Position numbers and translations under genes: made by a program
Assembly: GCF_014205055.1 (NCBI RefSeq)
Contig: NZ_JACHMS010000001.1
Coordinates: 7,592,501-7,656,500, forward strand
Origin: Streptomyces luteogriseus
Lineage (GTDB): Bacteria > Actinomycetota > Actinomycetes > Streptomycetales > Streptomycetaceae
DNA length: 64,000 nt
Reading direction: 5' to 3'
Notes under the pieces: generated by a model
Database searches by the model: none
What the model saw: the letters and a program-made list of their open reading frames with translations, nothing else
Told to the model about the DNA's origin: nothing
Part shown: piece by piece, positions 58,477 to 64,000 of the stretch
Layout: the number at the start of each line of letters is the position of its first letter
How positions within the stretch are numbered: position 1 is the stretch's first letter

Positions 58477-60801
58477 TCACTGCACGAACCGGATGTGCGG
58501 CACGGGTCGGCCCGCGGTCAGTGCGGAGAGGCCGGTGCGGGCCTCGTCCCGCATGTCAGCGGGGACGCGGCTCTCCAGCGCGAGCACGGCCCGGTACTCG
58601 GCGGCGGCCTCGGCCCGTTCGCCGAGCCGGGCCAGCCCATGCGCCAGATGCAGGCGGACCTTGCCCGCCTGCTTGTGCCACCCGCGGTCGTCGAACTGCC
58701 CGCGGATGGACCGCAGCGCGTCGACGGCCTCCCCCCACCGCCCCTCGTCGAGATGGACGAACGACACCGCGTAGAGGGCGGTCAGGGCCGTGAACTCCCG
58801 TACGTTGGCCGGGATCCGGTCCTGGTGGCGGGGATCCGCGAGGGTGTCCATGATGCCCCGGCAGGTCTCCACGGCCTGCTGCGCGCGCCCCGCCCCGCGA
58901 AGCACCCGGATCATCCCGCAGGACACCTGGAGATACCCGTTGACGTCGTCCGCCTCGGTGAACAGCTCCGCCGCGCGGTGATAGTGGTCGGCCGCGGTCG
59001 CCATGTCGTCGACGGCGTCCCGCAGCCAGCCGAGATACGCGTGGGCCCACGCCTGCTGGCGGACGTCGCCGGCCGTCCCGGCGAGGCGCAGTGCGGTCGT
59101 GGCCGACTCCACCGCCTCGTCGTGCCGGCGGGCGCAGGCCCAGTACGCCCAGGCGCGGTAGTTGCAGTGGGTCGCCCCCAGCGCGGCGTCGCCCAGGGCG
59201 GCCCCGGCCGCGGCGGCTCGCTCGTAGACCTCCACCCAGTGGCCCCAGGACACCCAGTGGTCGGAGAACCAGTGCATGGCCTCCGCGACCTCGGCGACCC
59301 GAGCGTGCTCGCCGTGCGCCGCGGCCTCGCGGAACGCGGCCAGCCAGGTGTCGCCCTCGGCCCTGATCCAGCGCGCCGCCTGCGCACGGTCGTCCAGGGC
59401 GACCAGCCGGCCGGGATCCGCCGGCGGTACGCCGTAGTCCGGCTCGTGCCAGCGGCCGGCGAGGACGGCCGTGTCCAGCAGCCAGTGCCGCAACCGCGAC
59501 CGCGCGGCGAGCGAGATCTCCTCGCCGTCCTCGGCACGGTGACGGGAAGCCGCGTACAGGCGCAGCAGATCGTGCAGCCGGTACCGATCCTGATGGGACG
59601 TCATGAGCAGTCCCGCCTCCAGCAGTTCCTCCAGCAGGTCCTCGGCGTCGGGCAGCGGCACGTCGGCGAGCACGGCGGCCGGGGCGGCGCCGAAGTCCCC
59701 GCCCGGCAGCAGCGACAGCAGCCGGAACATCCGGGCGGCCTCCGGCGCGAGACGGGAACAGGACAGCGCGAACGCGGAACCGACCCGCAGATCGCCCGCG
59801 CTGAGCGCGTCCAGCCTGCGGTCCTCGTCGGCGAGCCGGGCGGCGAGCCGCTCAAGGCTCCAGCCGGCGCGGGTGGCGGCCCAGTTCGCGGCCACCCGGA
59901 GCGCCAGCGGCAGATGCCCGCACAGCTCGGTCACGACGTCCGCGGCCCCCGGCTCGGCGTCCACCCGCCCGGCGCCCACGACCGCACGCAGCAGGGCGGC
60001 GGACTCCCGCCGGCTCAGTGGCCCGAGTTCCACCCGCCGTACTCCCTCCAGACCGGCGAGAGTACGGCGGCTCGTCACCACCACGAGCAGTCGCCCCGCA
60101 CGCGGCAGCAGCGGCCTGACCTGGGCCTCGCCGGCGGCGTTGTCCAGGACGAGGACCGCGCGCAGCCCGGCGGCGATCTCGTGGAAGCGCGCGAGACGTT
60201 CCTCGGCGGTCAGCCGGGCCAGCTCGGCGTCCCCTACGCCCCACGACCCCAGCAGCCCCGCCACCGCCTGCTCCGCCGGCAGCGGCAGCTCGTCCAGGCC
60301 CCGCATGTCCACCAGGAACGCCCCGTCGGGACAGGGCGACCCCGGCTCCTCGGCCAGCCGGACCGCCAGCGAGGTCTTGCCACTGCCGGGCGGACCCGAC
60401 ACCACGGCCGTCGGCGGAGCGACCATCTGGCCCTCGGCGGCCTCCCGGGCGAGAGCGCGCAGCACGGTCAGTTCCGTGTGCCGGCCGACGAAGTCCCTCA
60501 CGCCCCTCGGCAGGGTGTGGGGCGAGGCCTTGGCGAACCCGGCTGTCCGCGCACCGGGACGGGCCGCCCTGGCCGCCGCGAGGAGGTCCGCGTGCCCCGC
60601 CTCGTCCAGGTCCAGACCCTGGGCGAGCGCGGTGATGGTGCCCCGGTGCGGACGCCGGCTCCGGCCGCGCTCCATGTCCCCGATGGCCCGCCCCGAGATC
60701 CCCGAGGCCTCGGCCAGTTCCTCGATCGTCAGCCGGCGGCTCTGCCGTAGCGCGCGCAGCAGCCGGCCGAACGGCGCCGTGATCCCCACCCCAGTGCCCA
60801 C
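58477..60801 (-). CDS. XRE-HTH / NB-ARC / TPR regulator (AfsR-like architecture)
   Basis: A 774-residue STAND regulator. An N-terminal Xre helix-turn-helix (FGRLLRALRQSRRLTIEELAEASGISGRAIGDMERG) precedes an NB-ARC ATPase with Walker A GPPGSGKTS and Walker B RAVLVLDNA, then a winged helix and TPR-like repeats. Such proteins control secondary metabolism or specific responses; target unknown. The chosen GTG follows a TATCAT-like -10 by about ten bases, compatible with a leaderless mRNA. Confidence 0.88.
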   Translation of the reverse strand: MGTGVGITAPFGRLLRALRQSRRLTIEELAEASGISGRAIGDMERGRSRRPHRGTITALAQGLDLDEAGHADLLAAARAARPGARTAGFAKASPHTLPRGVRDFVGRHTELTVLRALAREAAEGQMVAPPTAVVSGPPGSGKTSLAVRLAEEPGSPCPDGAFLVDMRGLDELPLPAEQAVAGLLGSWGVGDAELARLTAEERLARFHEIAAGLRAVLVLDNAAGEAQVRPLLPRAGRLLVVVTSRRTLAGLEGVRRVELGPLSRRESAALLRAVVGAGRVDAEPGAADVVTELCGHLPLALRVAANWAATRAGWSLERLAARLADEDRRLDALSAGDLRVGSAFALSCSRLAPEAARMFRLLSLLPGGDFGAAPAAVLADVPLPDAEDLLEELLEAGLLMTSHQDRYRLHDLLRLYAASRHRAEDGEEISLAARSRLRHWLLDTAVLAGRWHEPDYGVPPADPGRLVALDDRAQAARWIRAEGDTWLAAFREAAAHGEHARVAEVAEAMHWFSDHWVSWGHWVEVYERAAAAGAALGDAALGATHCNYRAWAYWACARRHDEAVESATTALRLAGTAGDVRQQAWAHAYLGWLRDAVDDMATAADHYHRAAELFTEADDVNGYLQVSCGMIRVLRGAGRAQQAVETCRGIMDTLADPRHQDRIPANVREFTALTALYAVSFVHLDEGRWGEAVDALRSIRGQFDDRGWHKQAGKVRLHLAHGLARLGERAEAAAEYRAVLALESRVPADMRDEARTGLSALTAGRPVPHIRFVQ

Positions 60802-60877
60802 CGCGCGATGATACGTCCGGCGGGCGGCGGCTCCGGGCCCCAGGCGCCGCACACGGAAGCACGCGGTCGAGGGCCCC

Positions 60878-61993
60878 TCACCGGGGAGACGTCCGGGCCG
60901 GTTCGCCCGCGCTGCCCCGCAGCGCCTGGTACACGGACCACACCACGGCCACCAGCGGCACGGCCACCACCGCACCGATCACCCCCGCCGCGACCGCCCC
61001 GCCGACCACCGCCAGGGCGACCACCACCGGGTGCAGACGGACGGCCCAGCTCATCACGATGGGGTGCAGGAGGTGGCCCTCGATCTGGCCGATTACCACG
61101 ATGAGGGCGACGACCACCAGGGCGATGAGCGGCCCCTTCGACGCCAGGGCGACGACCGCCGCGATCGCCAGGGCGATGGGCGAGCCGATCAGGGGGATGA
61201 AAGCGGCCATGAACTCCAGCAGCGCCAACGGCACGGCGAGCGGCACCCCGAGGGCGAACAGCGCGATGCCCACGAGGACCGCGTTGGTCGTCGCCACCAG
61301 CAGGATGCCGTGGGTGTACCCGGTGAAGGTCCGCCACGCCGCCCCGGCCCCGACCGCGAACCGCTGCCGGGCCCGTTCGGGGAGCTGGCCGCACAGCCAC
61401 TGCCACTGCTTGTCGCCGGAGTGCGTGAAGAAGACCGCGCAGAACAGGGCCAGCGCGAGCACGGTCAGCACCTCGACCAGCCTGCTCGCGCCGCTGAGCG
61501 CCGTACTGATGAGGGTGGAGCGGTGGTCGGACAGGAGCTTGCCGATCCGGGACTGGAGATCGTCGAACGCGTCCGCGGGAAGGCGGAAGGGCGGCTCCTC
61601 CAGCCGGCGCTCGATCCGGTCGATCCCCGCCACGAACTCCTTCTCCAGCCCGGTCCGCTGATCCGCCACGGTCTCGCCCACCAGGGCCAGCGCCCCGAGG
61701 ACCAGGACGATGCCACCGACGAGGGCGGCGGCGACCGCGAGCGGCCGGGGCATGAACCGCGCCAGCAGACCGGCCACGGGACGGAGCACCGCCGTGATCA
61801 CGAGGCCGAGGAAGACGGCCACGGCGATCCGGTGGAACTGCCCGAGCACGGAGAAGGCGACCCGGACGACGATGCCGACCGCGATGAGCCGCCACGCGTA
61901 CGCGGCCGCCGTCCGCAGCACGCCCGGCACGCGCGACTCGGCGTCGTTGAGGTTCGGCAGCGCCGAGACGGGGGGATCGGGGGGCGTCGACAC
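60878..61993 (-). CDS. AI-2E family transporter (PerM/UPF0118)
   Basis: A 371-residue membrane protein with eight hydrophobic segments and the family's C-terminal block LEFMAAFIPLIGSPIALAIAAVVAL plus HLLHPIVMSWAVRLHPVVV. The family has been linked to AI-2 efflux and sodium/proton exchange, but its substrate is unsettled. GTG start chosen at the last plausible position before the first helix. Confidence 0.9.
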   Translation of the reverse strand: MSTPPDPPVSALPNLNDAESRVPGVLRTAAAYAWRLIAVGIVVRVAFSVLGQFHRIAVAVFLGLVITAVLRPVAGLLARFMPRPLAVAAALVGGIVLVLGALALVGETVADQRTGLEKEFVAGIDRIERRLEEPPFRLPADAFDDLQSRIGKLLSDHRSTLISTALSGASRLVEVLTVLALALFCAVFFTHSGDKQWQWLCGQLPERARQRFAVGAGAAWRTFTGYTHGILLVATTNAVLVGIALFALGVPLAVPLALLEFMAAFIPLIGSPIALAIAAVVALASKGPLIALVVVALIVVIGQIEGHLLHPIVMSWAVRLHPVVVALAVVGGAVAAGVIGAVVAVPLVAVVWSVYQALRGSAGEPARTSPR

Positions 61994-62098
61994 CTCATGC
62001 CCGTACCACCCACCGGCCGTCGCACAGCGGAGCCGGCCCGGATTTCCCCCGAAGGCCGGTACCGACGTGGCGGACGGCGCAGCTGAACGCTGTTCGCG

Positions 62099-62410
62099 AT
62101 GGAGCTCTTCCACCGTGACCCGGAGGGCAGTTGCTTCCTGTCCGACGGCCACCTGTCGCTCGCCCTGATCAAGCACCGGCTCGACGGTGACACCCCGGTC
62201 GGCATGAACCACTTCGGCTTCCACATCACGGACACGGCGGCCACCTCCGAGACCCTCGCGCCGGCCGGTACCCCGAAACCGGCCGATCGCTTCACCGACC
62301 GTCCCTTCGCCGAGTACCGGGCCATGGACCCGGAGGGCACCTGGTTCGACCTCTCGGAACACGGCTTCGGCGGCCCGCGACCGCCGTCCGGCCCCGCCGG
62401 CCGCGGCTAG
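62099..62410 (+). pseudogene. N-terminally truncated VOC (glyoxalase/bleomycin resistance) protein
   Basis: 103 residues matching the second half of a VOC-superfamily domain (DPEGSCFLSDGHLSLALIKHRLDG, VGMNHFGFHITDT, YRAMDPEGTWFDLSEHGF). The first beta-alpha-beta-beta-beta unit is missing; an in-frame stop lies about 15 bases before the ATG, and the residues before it (TLFAMELFHRD) already look like mid-domain sequence. Probably a remnant, though expression of a half domain cannot be excluded. Confidence 0.6.
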
Positions 62411-63186
62411 CGCACGGGGAAGCCGAAGGAGTACCCCTGCTCCTTCAGCCATGGCAGGACCTCTCGCAGGGCGGCGACGGTCTGCGAGCGGTCTCCGCCC
62501 GCGTCGTGGAAGAGCAGGGTCGGGCCGTTGGAGATCTCGTTCTTGACGGTGGCCACCATGGCCGCCGTGCCGGGTCGTTCGAAGTCCTTGGAGTCGATGT
62601 TCCAGCCGAGCGGGCGCATCCCGTGGGACGCGGCGAGCTGACGGCTGTAGGGCGTGAAGGCTCCGCCGGGCGCCCGGTAGTACAGCGGGCGGACACCCCC
62701 GGACGCCTTGGTGATCATGCGTTCGGCGTCCAGGATCTGCTTCGACTGGTAGGCCTCGGACTTACGGTCCATGGTGACGTCGTGCGAGACCGTGTGGTCG
62801 CAGAGCCGGTGCCCGGCCGCCACCACCGCCTTGACCAGGTCCGGATGGGCGCGGGCCTGCGTGCCCACCATGCAGAACGTGGCCTTCACACCGTTGTCGC
62901 GCAGCACCCGCAGCACCTCGGGGGTCCAGGCGGGGTCCGGTCCGTCGTCGATGGTGATGTTGACGCCTCGGGCACCGGCGTCCGAGGCGTGCACGATGCC
63001 CGCCGGCACGGGCGCAGCCTTGCGGCCCTGCGACTGGGCGGGAGGCGCCGAGACGCCCTGGGCGGGTCGCTCCTCGCCGGAACCGATCCGCGCGTTCCAG
63101 AGCGAGCTCAGCCCGGCCACCGCTGTCACCCCGAGCGCCGCCGCCAGCACTTTGGCGTACCAACCCCGCCCGCCACTTCGCACCAT
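62407..63186 (-). CDS. Polysaccharide deacetylase (carbohydrate esterase 4)
   Basis: A 259-residue protein with an N-terminal signal anchor (AKVLAAALGVTAVAGL) and a NodB/CE4 domain. Catalytic marks are TIDDGPDP (Asp pair), HTVSHDVTM (metal-binding His), RAPGGAF and LLFHDAGGDRSQTV. It should deacetylate peptidoglycan or another N-acetyl glycan outside the cell. ATG at MVRSGG was chosen; an upstream ATG adds 13 residues of non-signal sequence. It converges with and overlaps the VOC remnant by four bases. Confidence 0.88.
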   Translation of the reverse strand: MVRSGGRGWYAKVLAAALGVTAVAGLSSLWNARIGSGEERPAQGVSAPPAQSQGRKAAPVPAGIVHASDAGARGVNITIDDGPDPAWTPEVLRVLRDNGVKATFCMVGTQARAHPDLVKAVVAAGHRLCDHTVSHDVTMDRKSEAYQSKQILDAERMITKASGGVRPLYYRAPGGAFTPYSRQLAASHGMRPLGWNIDSKDFERPGTAAMVATVKNEISNGPTLLFHDAGGDRSQTVAALREVLPWLKEQGYSFGFPVR

Positions 63187-63270
63187 GTCTTCTGTTCCTT
63201 CGCCGTCGCCGTGGAGCCCGTGCATACGGCAAGAGGGCTGAAGGCGGCCGGCGGATCCGTCTGTTACGGA

Positions 63271-64000
63271 TCACGGACAATCCTGCTGCTCGGCGGTGTC
63301 CGGACGGCCCGCTCGACGCACTCGCGCCGGGCCCGCGCACGCCCTCTCGATCCTGGTGCGGACGGCCGGAACCGTGGTGTCCGCGTGTTCCTGCATCGAC
63401 GTCAGATGGTCGCCGGGGACGTCCAGGACGTCGTGTGCCCACGGCCAGGACGCACGCCAGTCGCAGCCGTCCAGCCGTCCAGCCGTCCGCGGAGGCGGGC
63501 GTCGCGGACGTGGGGTGCGACGCCCGGTGGAGCAGCGTCGGCGCCGTGACCGGCTCGGGGTGCCGGCCGCGGAAGACGCGGTCGCAGGCCCCCATCGCCG
63601 CCGGTGCCCTGTCGCCGTCCCCGCTGAAGAGGGGCCGCCCCGACTCCCGCGGCGGGGGAGCGGCCGGGCACAGCAGCCAGTCCTCGCCGTGGCCGTGCGG
63701 CGTGATGGGCAGGCGTCCAGCAGGACGAGGCCCACCGGTGCCCGGCCCGTCCCCTCCAGGCGGTGGGCCACCAGGTGCGTCCCGTCGCCACCCGAGGACC
63801 GGCCCACGAGCACGAGGGGGCCATCGCCGACATGAGCCGGGGCGTGCTCCGCCTGTCGGCTGACCGGGGCGTCGGACAACTGGCCGAGCGGGTGGCGGGC
63901 CGGTCTCCGGCCGTGCGGTGCTCGAACACCAGGGCCTCCGACAGCCGGAGCCCCGGTGCCGTGCTCGGCCGGTTGCGGATCTGCACCGCGGTCAGGGAGT
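63271..64000 (-). pseudogene. Broken type I polyketide synthase terminus (ACP-thioesterase)
   Basis: The right edge carries pieces of a modular PKS C-terminus in several frames. An ACP end (SLTAVQIRNR...GLRLSEALVFEHRT) at the window edge is followed by thioesterase fragments: PLVLVGRSSGGDGTHLVAHRLEG with the catalytic Ser in a G-R-S-S-G context, then APTLLHRAS in another frame, and WPWAHDVLDVPGDHLTSMQEHA with the catalytic His back in the first frame. At least two frameshifts break it. The gene may continue outside the window. Confidence 0.7.

Overview
The window is about 64 kb of very GC-rich DNA with GTG starts, SpoIIE-type phosphatases fused to anti-sigma-like kinases, CebR- and LacI-type operators, terpene cyclase and P450 genes, and large LuxR/LAL and NB-ARC regulators. 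Together these indicate a Streptomyces or very close relative, probably in a flexible chromosomal region rather than the housekeeping core. No rRNA, tRNA, CRISPR array, insertion sequence or replication origin was recognised.

Position 1 to 13.8 kb holds envelope and transport genes: the end of a membrane hydrolase, zinc-independent ribosomal protein L31, a DUF5709 protein, a heterodimeric ABC exporter with one intact and one destroyed ATP site, a lipoprotein L,D-transpeptidase, a PNGase A-like secreted amidase, a DctA-type dicarboxylate carrier with two operator-like palindromes, a divergent MarR/ABC-exporter pair, an MltG-like transglycosylase and a flavin monooxygenase. From 13.9 to 30 kb there are a secreted serine hydrolase, a YjbQ protein, a large AcoR-GAF/SpoIIE phosphatase, a ribose-type ABC importer operon, an NDH-2/AIF-like flavoprotein, a P450 lacking normal K- and I-helix motifs, a response regulator without its phospho-acceptor divergent from an MFS exporter, and a secreted esterase made of two tandem CE2-like units behind a perfect CebR box.

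From 30.6 to 43 kb there are a membrane-anchored NACHT NTPase of unknown job (the best candidate for a defence or signalling device), a LAL regulator, a terpene cyclase translationally coupled to a P450, and a GH115 family protein with a LacI-type operator upstream and a 49-bp tandem duplication at its 3' end. The CE2 tandem protein and GH115 fit plant cell-wall (acetylated glucuronoxylan) breakdown.

From 43 kb to the end there are a secreted chorismate mutase, small conserved proteins, an ATP-grasp/CocE hydrolase operon, a second SpoIIE phosphatase, an LysE/Lrp pair, phosphotransferases, an AraC regulator, an NB-ARC regulator, an AI-2E permease and a polysaccharide deacetylase. This part is also littered with gene remains: a frameshifted FAD oxidoreductase, two 5'-truncated genes joined head to head, an N-terminally truncated VOC protein, and a broken polyketide synthase ACP-thioesterase end at the right edge. 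That pattern suggests an actively eroding accessory region.
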